DNA from: Rikenellaceae bacterium
GTDB taxonomy: Bacteria > Bacteroidota > Bacteroidia > Bacteroidales > Rikenellaceae
Length of the DNA: 64,000 nucleotides
Reading direction: 5' to 3'
NCBI GenBank assembly: GCA_902362705.1
Contig: CABIXK010000002.1
Location: forward strand, 1-64,000
Position numbers and translations under genes: made by a program. Below are positions 7,596-15,989 of this stretch, piece by piece; within the stretch, counting starts at the first letter, position 1, and each line of letters begins with the position of its first letter. The notes under the pieces are model-generated. The model ran no database searches. It worked only from the letters and a program-made list of their open reading frames with translations, and was not told where the DNA came from.

Positions 7596-8732
7596 ATGAG
7601 TATGACATTCACCCTGCAACACAAGGATCCGGCGTCGCGGGCGCGCGCCGGCGAGTTCACCACCGACCACGGCACGGTGCGCACCCCGATCTTCATGCCC
7701 GTGGGCACGGCCGCCACGGTCAAGGGGCTCTTCCACCGCGACGTGAAGGAGGAGGCCCGCGCGCAGATCATCCTGGCCAACACCTACCATCTCTACATGC
7801 GTCCGGGCATGGAGATCATCGAGCGGGCCGGGGGCGTGCACCGCTTCTCGACCTGGGAGGGGCCCATGCTCACCGACAGCGGCGGATTCCAGGTCTTCTC
7901 GCTCGCGGCGTGCCGCAAACTGAAGGAGGAGGGGTGCCACTTCCGCTCCCACATCGACGGGTCGAAGCACCTGTTCACCCCCGAGAGCGTCATCGACACC
8001 GAGCGCATGATCGGCGCCGACATCATGATGGCCTTCGACGAGTGCCCGCCGGGCGACGCGCCGCGCGACTACGCCGCCAAGTCGCTCGCCCTGACCGAGC
8101 GGTGGCTCGACCGCTGCTTCGAGCAGTACCACCGCACCGCCCCGAAATACGGCCACTACCAGTCGCTCTTCCCCATCGTGCAGGGGTGCACCTACCCCGA
8201 CCTGAGGGCCCGCGCGGCGGAGAACGTCAAGCGGTACGACGCCGACGGCTACGCCATCGGCGGCCTGGCCGTGGGCGAACCTACGGACGTGATGTACGAG
8301 ATGATCGAGGTGGTCGACGCCATCCTGCCCGAAGACCGGCCCCGCTACCTGATGGGGGTGGGCACGCCGGTCAACATCCTCGAGGGGATCGCCCGCGGCG
8401 TGGATATGTTCGACTGCGTGATGCCCACGCGCAACGGCCGCAACGGCCAGCTATTCACGGCCGAGGGGATCATCAACATCCGCAACAGGAAGTGGGAGGA
8501 CGACTTCTCGCCCATCGACCCCGAGGGCACGGCCTTCGTCGACACGCTCTACTCGAAGGCCTACCTGCACCACCTCTGCGCCTGCGGCGAGATGCTGGCC
8601 GCCGAGATCGCCTCGCTGCACAACATCGCCTTCTACATCCGCCTGACCCAGGCCGCCCGCGAGCACATCCTCGCCGGCGACTTCGCGGCGTGGAAGGAGG
8701 AGATGGTCGTCAAACTGGCCCGACGACTGTAA
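7596..8732 (+). CDS. tgt: Queuine tRNA-ribosyltransferase
   Basis: This 378-residue enzyme exchanges guanine-34 for preQ1 in GUN tRNAs. D94 in DSGGFQVFS is the general base and D273 in VDMFDCVMPTRN is the nucleophile, with the GRNGQLFT tRNA-binding loop after it. The usual CxCxxC zinc ligands are absent: the matching region reads DDFSPIDPEG, with only the histidine (H342, SLHN) kept, a state I recall for Bacteroidetes Tgt. The start is 7596 or the second ATG at 7602. The longer in-frame upstream extension has no homology and overlaps the divergent gene. Confidence 0.95.
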   Translation: MSMTFTLQHKDPASRARAGEFTTDHGTVRTPIFMPVGTAATVKGLFHRDVKEEARAQIILANTYHLYMRPGMEIIERAGGVHRFSTWEGPMLTDSGGFQVFSLAACRKLKEEGCHFRSHIDGSKHLFTPESVIDTERMIGADIMMAFDECPPGDAPRDYAAKSLALTERWLDRCFEQYHRTAPKYGHYQSLFPIVQGCTYPDLRARAAENVKRYDADGYAIGGLAVGEPTDVMYEMIEVVDAILPEDRPRYLMGVGTPVNILEGIARGVDMFDCVMPTRNGRNGQLFTAEGIINIRNRKWEDDFSPIDPEGTAFVDTLYSKAYLHHLCACGEMLAAEIASLHNIAFYIRLTQAAREHILAGDFAAWKEEMVVKLARRL

Positions 8733-8763
8733 AAACCGCAGAACAAGACAAAAACAGATCGAT

Positions 8764-9627
8764 ATGAAGACGAGAACCACCATTCTGATTTGTGCGTGCG
8801 CCGCCCTGACGGCCCTCTCGTGCGCCGAGCGCCCCACCGCGGCCGAAGACGACGTGCTGGGCGTGTGGGCCGATGCCGACAGCGAACTGCTGCGCACGGA
8901 GCGCTTCGCCCTGCTCTTCGAGCGCTGCGACACGCTGCTGACGGCGACCCTCCACCGGCTCGACCCCGACACCGCGCTGCTGGGACGGGTCGTGTTCGGT
9001 CCCCGCGGCATCGTCGGGCAGCAGCTCGGAGCCTCCCCGGCATGCGGGTTCGACCCCGGCAAGCGGCTCCCCTCGGGCGAGCTGCGCCTGCTCGTCGACG
9101 GGCGGGAGCGGCAGCTGCGGCGCATCGAACGCATCGTCCCGACGGCCCCCTACGAGATGCTGCGGGCCGAGTCGGGCGAGGTGGGAAGCTGCCTGCAACA
9201 GTGGACCTCGGGCGCGAGCATCGGAGTCGACGATGAGGCCGTTCAGTTCGAGGCAGGCACCAACCGCCACAGCTACATGTTCCTCCTCTCGCCCGCGATG
9301 GTCTACTGCCGGGCCGCGCGGATGCGCTACGGCGACCGGGGCGCCCTCTTCGCCCAGAATATCCGCCTGATGGCCAACTCCAACACGGGCGAGTACACCG
9401 CCGAGATGGCCGACGACAACGCCGCAGTGAGCGGCGCGCCGCTACACATCGACGAGGCGAAGTTCCGGCCCGACCAGTGCACCTTCGACGCCGACGGCAT
9501 CTACTGGTCGTTCATCGGCTTCGACGGCGAGACGATCCTGCTCAACGGCTGCGGGGAGACCTACCGTTTCGACCGGCCGGAAACGAAGGCGGGGCCCGAC
9601 GAGTGGTTCGCCTTCGAAAAGTATTGA
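8764..9627 (+). CDS. Lipoprotein of unknown function between tgt and the LptF/G-type permease
   Basis: This 287-residue protein has a signal peptide and lipobox LTALSC, so it is a predicted lipoprotein. I do not recognise the rest. It begins with a short VLGVWADADSELLRTERF segment reminiscent of lipocalin-like 'how much activity above background' domains, then alternating beta-type sequence with paired cysteines (ERCDT, ACGF, SCLQQ, YCRAA, DQCTF, NGCGE). It has no transmembrane segments beyond the signal. It lies 31 nt after tgt and 22 nt before the permease gene, so it is probably cotranscribed. The function is unknown. Confidence 0.75.
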   Translation: MKTRTTILICACAALTALSCAERPTAAEDDVLGVWADADSELLRTERFALLFERCDTLLTATLHRLDPDTALLGRVVFGPRGIVGQQLGASPACGFDPGKRLPSGELRLLVDGRERQLRRIERIVPTAPYEMLRAESGEVGSCLQQWTSGASIGVDDEAVQFEAGTNRHSYMFLLSPAMVYCRAARMRYGDRGALFAQNIRLMANSNTGEYTAEMADDNAAVSGAPLHIDEAKFRPDQCTFDADGIYWSFIGFDGETILLNGCGETYRFDRPETKAGPDEWFAFEKY

Positions 9628-9649
9628 CGACGCCCCCACCGACCGCAGC

Positions 9650-10753
9650 ATGAAAGTGAAGTTCCCCGGGTTCAAGATCCTGGACCGCTACATACTGGGC
9701 AAGTTCCTATCGACCTATTTCTTCGCCATCGCGATGATCATCGTCGTGGTGGTGATCTTCGACTACGTGGAGCACATCGACGACTTCACGGAGCTCAAGG
9801 CGCCGCTGAAAGCGATCCTGTTCGACTATTATCTGAACTTCATCCCCTTCTTCGTCAACCAGTTCAGCGGTCTGTTCACCTTCATCGCCTGCATCTTCTT
9901 CACCTCGAAGATGGCCTACCAGACCGAGATCGTGGCCATGCTGTCGGGGGGCATGTCGTTCCGGCGGCTCATGTGGCCCTACTTCCTCGGCGCCGCGATC
10001 ATAGGCTCGCTGTCGCTCTTCCTCAACCTCTGGCTGATCCCCCTCTCGCAGCGGTCGATCGTCGACTTCGAGCAGCACTACGTCAAGCGCCGCATGAACG
10101 CCCAGTACGACCGCCACATCTACCGCCAGATCGAGCCCGGCGTCTTCGCCTACATCCGCGAGTACCGCGACGCCGACCACCAGGCCCGCTTCTTCGCCCT
10201 GGAGCACTACGACGGCGGCACGATGACCCGCTCGCTCGAGGCCGCCGACGCCACCTTCAACCCCGAGACCAAGCGCTGGACGGCGCCCCGCTACACGCAG
10301 CGCACCTTCGACCCGACGGGCCTGGAGCGCTTCGAGCAGTTCCGCAACCTCGACACGCTCATCAACCTCGAGGTGACCGAGCTGGGGCGCATCAACGAGC
10401 TGATCCAGACCATGAACATCTCGCAGCTCAACGAGTTCCTCGGCCAGCAGCGCGCCAAGGGCTCCGACTCGATCAACCTGATCGAGGTCGAGCGCCACGC
10501 CCGCTACGCCTACCCGCTCTCGACCTTCATCCTCACGCTCATCGGCGTCTCGCTCTCGTCGCGCAAGGTGCGCGGCGGCACGGGGCTGCACATCGGCATC
10601 GGCACGGGCCTCTGCTTCTCCTACATCCTCTTCATCCGCTTCTTCCAGGAGTTCGCCAAGAGCGGCTCGCTGCCCCCCGGGCTGGCCGTGTGGCTGCCCA
10701 ACATCATCTACCTCTTCATCGCCGTCTACCTCTACCGGAAGGCGCCGAAGTAA
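9650..10753 (+). CDS. YjgP/YjgQ (LptF/LptG-type) permease
   Basis: This 367-residue inner-membrane protein has six predicted helices: three before residue 130 (YFFAIAMIIVVVVIF, then FFVNQFSGLFTFIACIFF, then YFLGAAIIGSLSLFL) and three after about 280. A periplasmic beta-jellyroll lies between them. This is the architecture of the LPS-exporting LptF/LptG subunits, which with LptB2 extract LPS from the inner membrane. Which of the two it corresponds to cannot be decided. A tgt-permease neighbourhood is common in Bacteroidetes. Confidence 0.9.
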   Translation: MKVKFPGFKILDRYILGKFLSTYFFAIAMIIVVVVIFDYVEHIDDFTELKAPLKAILFDYYLNFIPFFVNQFSGLFTFIACIFFTSKMAYQTEIVAMLSGGMSFRRLMWPYFLGAAIIGSLSLFLNLWLIPLSQRSIVDFEQHYVKRRMNAQYDRHIYRQIEPGVFAYIREYRDADHQARFFALEHYDGGTMTRSLEAADATFNPETKRWTAPRYTQRTFDPTGLERFEQFRNLDTLINLEVTELGRINELIQTMNISQLNEFLGQQRAKGSDSINLIEVERHARYAYPLSTFILTLIGVSLSSRKVRGGTGLHIGIGTGLCFSYILFIRFFQEFAKSGSLPPGLAVWLPNIIYLFIAVYLYRKAPK

Positions 10754-10775
10754 CCCAAAAAAACGCTCCGACACA

Positions 10776-11723
10776 ATGGAAACGATCATCGCCTACTGGC
10801 GGCGCCTGCGCCGCAACCGGCTGGCCTGGAACCTCACGCTGATCGCCGCGATCCTCGTGGGGCTGACCCTCGCGGCGCACCTGACCATGCAGGTGGCCAC
10901 GCGCCACGGCGCACGGCGCACCGTGCCCGACTTCTCGGGCATCCGCTTCGACGACGCGCAGCGCATCGCGCGCGAGCGCTCGCTCGAGCTGCACATCAAC
11001 GACTCGTTGTTCGTGCCGGCCTACGACGGCGGCATCGTCCTCGACCAGCTGCCCGAGGGAGGCACCGAGGTGAAGCCCGGGCGCACGGTCTACGTCACGA
11101 TCAACTCCTTCCGCCAGAAGATGGTGGAGGTGCCCTACGTGGCGGGCCGCTCGCTGCGCCAGGCCAAGAACATGCTCGAGATCGCCGGACTGCAGATCGA
11201 GCAGCTCGTCTACCGCCCCGACATCGCCACCAACTACGTGCTCGAGGAGGCCTACGACGGCCGGAAGATCTCCGCCTCGACCCGCCTGGAGGCCGAGATG
11301 GGCTCGGGCGTCACGCTCTACGTAGGCGTGGAGAGCGGCCACGCGGGCACCGTCGTGCCGCAGACGGTGGGGCTGCCGCTGCACGAGGCCCGCAGCCGGC
11401 TGTGGGAGCAGGGGCTCAACATCGGGCGCGTGCTCTTCGACGAGGGGATCAACCTCCTGAACCAGAAGGAGGCGCGCGTCTACCTGCAATCGCCCTCGGG
11501 CGAGCGGTCGGCCGCGCTCGGATCGAAGGTCGACCTGCGCCTGACGCTCGACCGCAAGAAGCTTTCGGACCACCGCACGACGGCCGAGAAGCAGGCCCGC
11601 AAGAGCGCCCGGGAGCGCGTCACCGCCGAGCGCGAGCGCGCCGACTCGCTCGAACGGGCCCATGCCGGGCACCCCGCACCGGCCGGTGGCGCCACGAACA
11701 ACGACGAATTTTTCGACCGATGA
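10776..11723 (+). CDS. Membrane-anchored protein with three PASTA domains
   Basis: This 315-residue protein has one N-terminal membrane helix (about residues 19-38). Three PASTA repeats follow at about 48-110, 113-182 and 186-257, each opening with a VP or VVP dipeptide (TVPDFSG, EVPYVAG, VVPQTVG). A charged C-terminal tail rich in Arg/Glu follows. PASTA domains bind peptidoglycan fragments or beta-lactams, so a cell-wall role is inferred. No kinase domain is fused, unlike PknB. Its stop overlaps the rluD-like start as ATGA. Confidence 0.9.
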   Translation: METIIAYWRRLRRNRLAWNLTLIAAILVGLTLAAHLTMQVATRHGARRTVPDFSGIRFDDAQRIARERSLELHINDSLFVPAYDGGIVLDQLPEGGTEVKPGRTVYVTINSFRQKMVEVPYVAGRSLRQAKNMLEIAGLQIEQLVYRPDIATNYVLEEAYDGRKISASTRLEAEMGSGVTLYVGVESGHAGTVVPQTVGLPLHEARSRLWEQGLNIGRVLFDEGINLLNQKEARVYLQSPSGERSAALGSKVDLRLTLDRKKLSDHRTTAEKQARKSARERVTAERERADSLERAHAGHPAPAGGATNNDEFFDR

Positions 11724-12820
11724 CCGACGACCGCCATATCGACGACGAGCTGCCGGCCGACGGACTGCCGGGCCTCGCGGAGGATACCGACGAAGAGACC
11801 GAAGAGGCGGGGCTCTACGAGCACTTCGCCATCACGGCCGACCGGGGGCAGTCGCCGCTGCGCCTCGACAAGTTCCTGGTGGCGCACATGGAGCGCTGCT
11901 CGCGCAACCGCATCCAGGCGGCGGCCGACAGCGGCAACATCCTCGTGAACGACCGCCCCGCCAAGTCCAACTACAAGGTCAAGCCGCTGGACCGCATCCG
12001 CCTGGTCATGCCGTGGCCCAAGGCCGAGTACGAGATCGTCGCCGAGGACATCCCGCTCGACATCCGCTACGAGGACGACGACCTGCTGCTGGTCGATAAG
12101 GCCGCCGGCATGGTGGTCCACCCCGGCGTGGGCAACCACTGCGGCACGCTGGTCAACGCCCTGACCTTCCACCTTCGGAACCTGCCCATGTTCCGCGAGG
12201 GGAACACCCGCGCGGGGCTCGTGCACCGCATCGACAAGAACACCTCGGGGCTGCTGGTGGTGGCCAAGAACGAGGAGGCCCACGCGCGGCTGGCCCGGCA
12301 GTTCTTCGACCACTCGATCCAGCGCCGCTACGTGGCCCTGGTGTGGGGCAACTTCGACGAGGACGAGGGGACGATCACCGGCAACATCGGCCGCTCGCCC
12401 CACGACCGCCAGAAGATGTATGTCTTCGCCGACGGCGAGCAGGGCAAGCACGCCGTCACGCACTGGCGCGTGCTCCGGCGCTACGGCTACGTGACGCTCG
12501 TCGAGTGCCGCCTCGAGACGGGCCGCACCCACCAGATCCGCGTCCACATGGCCTGGCAGGGCCACCCGCTCTTCAACGACGAGCGCTACGGCGGCGACCG
12601 CATCCTGCGCGGCACGACCTTCGCCAAGTACCGCCAGTTCGTCGAGAACTGCTTCGCCGCCATGCCCCGCCACGCGCTCCACGCGCGGCTGCTGGGCTTC
12701 GTGCACCCCCGCACGGGCGAGAACGTACTGTTCGAGACGGAGCTGCCCGACGACTTCCGTGCGCTGCTCGAGCGCTGGGACAACTACGTCGCGGCGGGCA
12801 AGGTCGAAACCGATGATTGA
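11720..12820 (+). CDS. RluD-family 23S rRNA pseudouridine synthase
   Basis: This 366-residue protein has an acidic N-terminal extension (about residues 1-35), an S4 RNA-binding domain (about 45-105) and a pseudouridine synthase domain with the catalytic aspartate in GLVHRIDKNTSGLL. RLETGRTHQIRVHM is the conserved C-terminal motif. It is most like RluD (helix 69 modification), though RluC-type specificity cannot be excluded. It overlaps the PASTA gene by 4 nt and the radical SAM gene by 8 nt. Confidence 0.9.
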   Translation: MTDDRHIDDELPADGLPGLAEDTDEETEEAGLYEHFAITADRGQSPLRLDKFLVAHMERCSRNRIQAAADSGNILVNDRPAKSNYKVKPLDRIRLVMPWPKAEYEIVAEDIPLDIRYEDDDLLLVDKAAGMVVHPGVGNHCGTLVNALTFHLRNLPMFREGNTRAGLVHRIDKNTSGLLVVAKNEEAHARLARQFFDHSIQRRYVALVWGNFDEDEGTITGNIGRSPHDRQKMYVFADGEQGKHAVTHWRVLRRYGYVTLVECRLETGRTHQIRVHMAWQGHPLFNDERYGGDRILRGTTFAKYRQFVENCFAAMPRHALHARLLGFVHPRTGENVLFETELPDDFRALLERWDNYVAAGKVETDD

Positions 12821-14801
12821 CGCCATGTTCCTGCCTACGACCATAAAGGAGGTCCGCGAACGCGGATGGGACTCGCTGGACGTCATCCTCTTCACCGGCG
12901 ACGCCTACATCGACCACCCGGCCTTCGGCGCGGCGGTCGTGGGGCGGCTCATCGAGGCCGAGGGGTGCCGCGTGGCGATCGTTCCGCAGCCCAACTGGCG
13001 CGACGACCTGCGCGACTTCACCAAGCTGGGCGCCCCGCGCCTCTTCTTCGGCGTCACGGCCGGGGCGATGGATTCGATGGTCAACCACTACACGGCCAAC
13101 CTGCGCCTGCGCCACGACGACGCCTACACGCCCGGCGGCCGTGCGGGCTTCCGCCCCGACCGCGCGGTGGAGGTCTACACGCAGATCCTCAAGCGCCTCT
13201 ATCCCCACGTGCCGGTGGTCGTGGGCGGCATCGAGGCGTCGCTGCGCCGCCTGGCGCACTACGACTACTGGAGCGACGCGCTGCGCCCGTCGATCCTCGC
13301 CACGTCGGGCGCCGACCTGCTGATGTACGGCATGGGCGAGAAGGTGGTGGGCGAGGTGGTGCGCGCCTTCTCGAACGGCTACAACGCCAAGCTGCTGCGG
13401 CGACTGAAGCAGGTGGCCTTCCTCGCCGACCGCGCCTACGTCGAACGGCTCGACCCCGCCGACACGATCCGTCTGAACAGCTACGAACGCTGCACGGAGG
13501 ACAAGCGCGCCTTCGGTGCCAACTTCGTCGAGGAGGAGACGCTGAGCAACCTTCTGGAGCCCCGCGCGACGCTCGTCGAGCCTACGGGCGACCGCTACGT
13601 GGTGGTCACGCCGCCCCACGCCGTGCCGACGACCGAGGAGCTCGACCGCGCGTTCGACCTCCCCTACGAGCGGGCGCCCCACCCGCGCTACCGCGGCAAG
13701 GGGGCCATCCCGGCGTGGGAGATGATCAAACACTCGGTCAACATCCACCGCGGCTGCTTCGGCGGCTGCGCGTTCTGCACCATCTCGGCCCACCAGGGCA
13801 AGTTCGTCCACTCGCGCAGCGAGCGGTCGATCCTCGCCGAGGTGGAGCGCATCACGCAGATGCCCGACTTCCGGGGCTACCTCTCCGACGTCGGGGCCCC
13901 CTCGGCCAACATGTACCGCATGGGCGGGCGCGACAAGGGACTCTGCGCCCGCTGCCGCCGCCCCTCGTGCCTCCACCCGCGCATGTGCCCCAACCTCGAC
14001 AACGACCACGGGCCGCTGATGGCCCTCTACGAGCGGATCCGCGCCGTCAAGGGGGTGAAGAAAGCCTTCGTCGGCAGCGGCATCCGCTACGATCTGTTCG
14101 ACGGGCGGCCCTACCTCGAAACGGTCGTCAGACACCACACCTCGGGGCGGCTCAAGGTGGCCCCCGAGCACACCGAGGAGGAGGTGCTGCGCCTGATGCG
14201 CAAGCCCCCGTTCGCGCTCTTCGAGCGGCTCAACGACGACTTCGCTCGCATCTGCCGCCGCGAGGGGCTGCGCTACCAGCTCATCCCCTACTTCATCTCG
14301 TCGCACCCGGGCTGCACCGAGCGCGACATGCGGTCGCTCTCGGAAAAGGTGCTCGGGCGGCTCCACTTCACGCTGGAGCAGGTGCAGGACCTCACCCCCA
14401 CGCCGATGACCCTCTCGTCGGTGATGTTCCACACGGGCGAGAACCCCTACACGGGCGAGCGGGTCTACGTGGCCCGCACGCAGGAGGAGAAGCGGCGGCA
14501 GAAGGGGTATTTCTTCGCCTCGCGGCCCGCGGAGAGGGCCGCAGCGGGGCAAAGAGGGCAGCAGGGGCAGCCGGAAGGCGGCCCGAAGGGGCGCGGGGGA
14601 TTCGGTCCGAAGAGACGGCCGGACGGCAGCCCGAAAGGTCGCGCGGGATTCGGTCCCAAAGGCGGGATGGACACGGCACGGAAGGGAGGTCCGGGCGGAG
14701 CGGCTTCCGCGCACGGCGGCACGCATCTATCGGACCCCGCGCACAACGATCCGCGCGAATCGTTCCGCCGCAAACCCCACACGAAGAAGACCGGCCGATA
14801 A
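12813..14801 (+). CDS. YgiQ-family radical SAM protein
   Basis: This 662-residue protein has a cobalamin-binding-like N-terminal domain (about 1-280, with GDAYIDHPAFG). The radical SAM core carries a CxxxCxxC cluster (C315, C319, C322) within RGCFGGCAFCTI. A C-terminal YgiQ domain with CxxCxxPSCLHPxMC cysteines and PTPMTLSSVMFHTG follows. The substrate of the family is unknown. The last ~95 residues are a Gly/Lys/Arg-rich tail with a 16-residue repeat, absent from ordinary family members. The start at 12813 overlaps rluD; family homology begins at the internal ATG 12825 (MFLPTT), which is an alternative. Confidence 0.9.
   Translation: MIDAMFLPTTIKEVRERGWDSLDVILFTGDAYIDHPAFGAAVVGRLIEAEGCRVAIVPQPNWRDDLRDFTKLGAPRLFFGVTAGAMDSMVNHYTANLRLRHDDAYTPGGRAGFRPDRAVEVYTQILKRLYPHVPVVVGGIEASLRRLAHYDYWSDALRPSILATSGADLLMYGMGEKVVGEVVRAFSNGYNAKLLRRLKQVAFLADRAYVERLDPADTIRLNSYERCTEDKRAFGANFVEEETLSNLLEPRATLVEPTGDRYVVVTPPHAVPTTEELDRAFDLPYERAPHPRYRGKGAIPAWEMIKHSVNIHRGCFGGCAFCTISAHQGKFVHSRSERSILAEVERITQMPDFRGYLSDVGAPSANMYRMGGRDKGLCARCRRPSCLHPRMCPNLDNDHGPLMALYERIRAVKGVKKAFVGSGIRYDLFDGRPYLETVVRHHTSGRLKVAPEHTEEEVLRLMRKPPFALFERLNDDFARICRREGLRYQLIPYFISSHPGCTERDMRSLSEKVLGRLHFTLEQVQDLTPTPMTLSSVMFHTGENPYTGERVYVARTQEEKRRQKGYFFASRPAERAAAGQRGQQGQPEGGPKGRGGFGPKRRPDGSPKGRAGFGPKGGMDTARKGGPGGAASAHGGTHLSDPAHNDPRESFRRKPHTKKTGR
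14578..14674 (+). repeat. 48-bp tandem repeat encoding the YgiQ C-terminal tail
   Basis: Two units start at about 14582 and 14630 (offset 48 nt) and encode GPKGRGGFGPKRRPD and SPKGRAGFGPKGGMD. The flanking sequence is equally G/R-rich, so the tail looks expanded from simple sequence. Confidence 0.75.
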
Positions 14802-14816
14802 GGGCCGGTCTTTTCT
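14786..14816 (+). terminator. Terminator overlapping the ygiQ-like stop codon
   Basis: GACCGGCC (14789-14796) pairs with GGCCGGTC (14803-14810), extended by AA/TT and followed by TTTT. The stop codon TAA (14799-14801) lies in the loop, so the hairpin is partly coding. Confidence 0.85.
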
Positions 14817-14834
14817 TTGGGGCTGTCCGAAGAC

Positions 14835-14925
14835 GGCCCTATGGGCCGCGCAGCCCGCAGCCACCCCGGGCAGAGGGCTGCTCTCCTCGCCCGAAGGCTC
14901 GGCGGCATCCTCCGCTGGCTGCGGG
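14835..14925. repeat. REP-like hairpin repeat, copy A
   Basis: A ~91-bp element is almost identical to the copy at 39619-39707. It starts GGCCC..GGGCC, continues GCGCAGCCCGCAGCCACC, and ends CATCCTCCGCTGGCTGCGGG. The outer arms CCCGCAGCCA and TGGCTGCGGG pair. It lies between the ygiQ terminator and the convergent xerD stop. The rest of 14926-15015 shows nothing recognisable. Confidence 0.85.
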
Positions 14926-15015
14926 CCGCAAACGGACCGGCGGCGCTGCCCAGACCCGACAAACCCGGCCCGACACCGCGGCAAGCCCGCCCGAACATAG
15001 CCCCCGCCCGCAACG

Positions 15016-15915
15016 CTAATCCACGGGCAGATGCTCCTCGACGGCGCGGCGCAGATGGTCGCGGTCGAGGTGGGTATAGATCTCGGTGGTGAGGATGCTC
15101 TCGTGACCCAGCATCTCCTGCACCTGGCGGATGCTGGCACCCCCCTCGACGAGGTGCGTGGCGAACGAGTGGCGGAAGGTGTGGGGGCTCAGCCGCTTGT
15201 CGATGCCGGCCCGCTCGGCGGCCTGGCGCAGCAGCGTGAAGACCATCACGCGCGTGAGGCGTCCGCCGCGGTTGTTGAGAAAGAGGATGTCGCACGCGGT
15301 CGAGGCGCTGGGCCGCACCTCCAGGTAACGCCCCACGCGGTCGCGGGCCCGGGCGCTGACGGGCACCAGCCGCTGCTTGTCGCCCTTGCCCACCACGCGC
15401 AGGCAGCCCTCGCCGAAGAAGAGGTCCTGCAGGCGCAGCCCCGTGAGCTCCGACACGCGCAGCCCGCACGAGTAGAGGAGCTCCAGCATGGCGCTGTCGC
15501 GCAGCCCCTTGGTGGTGGAGGTGTCGACGGCGGCGATGATGCGGTCGATCTCCTCCACGGTGAGCACGTCGGGGAGCTTGCGCCCCGCCTTGGGCGCCGA
15601 GACGAACTCGGCGGGCGACGCGTCGATGCGCTCCTCGAGCAGCATGAAGTTGAAGAAGCTGCGCACGCCGCTCAGCTGCCGCGCCTGCGAGCTCTTGTCG
15701 CGCCCGCGCTCGTAGAGCCACTCGAGATAGCGCTCGACCATCTCGCGCTCGACCTTGCGCGGCGCCACGTCCCACTGTCGGAGCACGAAGTGGGCGAACT
15801 GCGCCAGGTCGCGCATGTAGGCCTCCACGGTGTTGTCGGCGAGCCCCTTTTCGAGGCGGATATAGGTGCGGTAGCGGCGCCCGATCTCAGCCCATTTTTT
15901 GGTGTTTTCAGCCAT
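15016..15915 (-). CDS. xerD: Site-specific tyrosine recombinase XerD
   Basis: This 299-residue protein has the SAM-like N-terminal DNA-binding domain (about 8-95) and a tyrosine recombinase catalytic domain. The catalytic set is complete: R153 (CGLRVSELTGL), K177 (GKGDKQR), H245 and R248 (HTFRHSF), H271 (LGHESI) and the nucleophile Y280 (EIYTHLD). The length and the lack of mobile-element neighbours point to the housekeeping dimer-resolution recombinase rather than an integrase. It is divergent from prmA. Confidence 0.93.
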   Translation of the reverse strand: MAENTKKWAEIGRRYRTYIRLEKGLADNTVEAYMRDLAQFAHFVLRQWDVAPRKVEREMVERYLEWLYERGRDKSSQARQLSGVRSFFNFMLLEERIDASPAEFVSAPKAGRKLPDVLTVEEIDRIIAAVDTSTTKGLRDSAMLELLYSCGLRVSELTGLRLQDLFFGEGCLRVVGKGDKQRLVPVSARARDRVGRYLEVRPSASTACDILFLNNRGGRLTRVMVFTLLRQAAERAGIDKRLSPHTFRHSFATHLVEGGASIRQVQEMLGHESILTTEIYTHLDRDHLRRAVEEHLPVD

Positions 15916-15944
15916 CGCGCAGGGTCTTTTCCGAAGATTATCCG

Positions 15945-15952
15945 TAACTTTG
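15945..15952 (+). promoter_or_regulatory. -7 element TAACTTTG for prmA-recO
   Basis: It matches TAnnTTTG exactly, 37 nt before the prmA ATG. It overlaps the region used by the opposite-strand xerD promoter, so the two may interfere. Confidence 0.65.
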
Positions 15953-15958
15953 CGGCAA

Positions 15959-15966
15959 CAAATATA
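15959..15966 (-). promoter_or_regulatory. -7 element TATATTTG for xerD
   Basis: On the minus strand this matches TAnnTTTG and lies 43 nt before the xerD ATG. It is only 6 nt from the divergent prmA -7 element. Confidence 0.6.
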
Positions 15967-15989
15967 GGCATTATTTTACATAATATAGC

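Noticed and set aside
14578..14674. CRISPR-like array
   Set aside because: Two in-frame coding repeats without spacers or cas genes.
15016..15915. Integrase of a mobile element
   Set aside because: The sequence and length fit housekeeping XerD. No attachment-site repeats, tRNA gene or phage genes are nearby.
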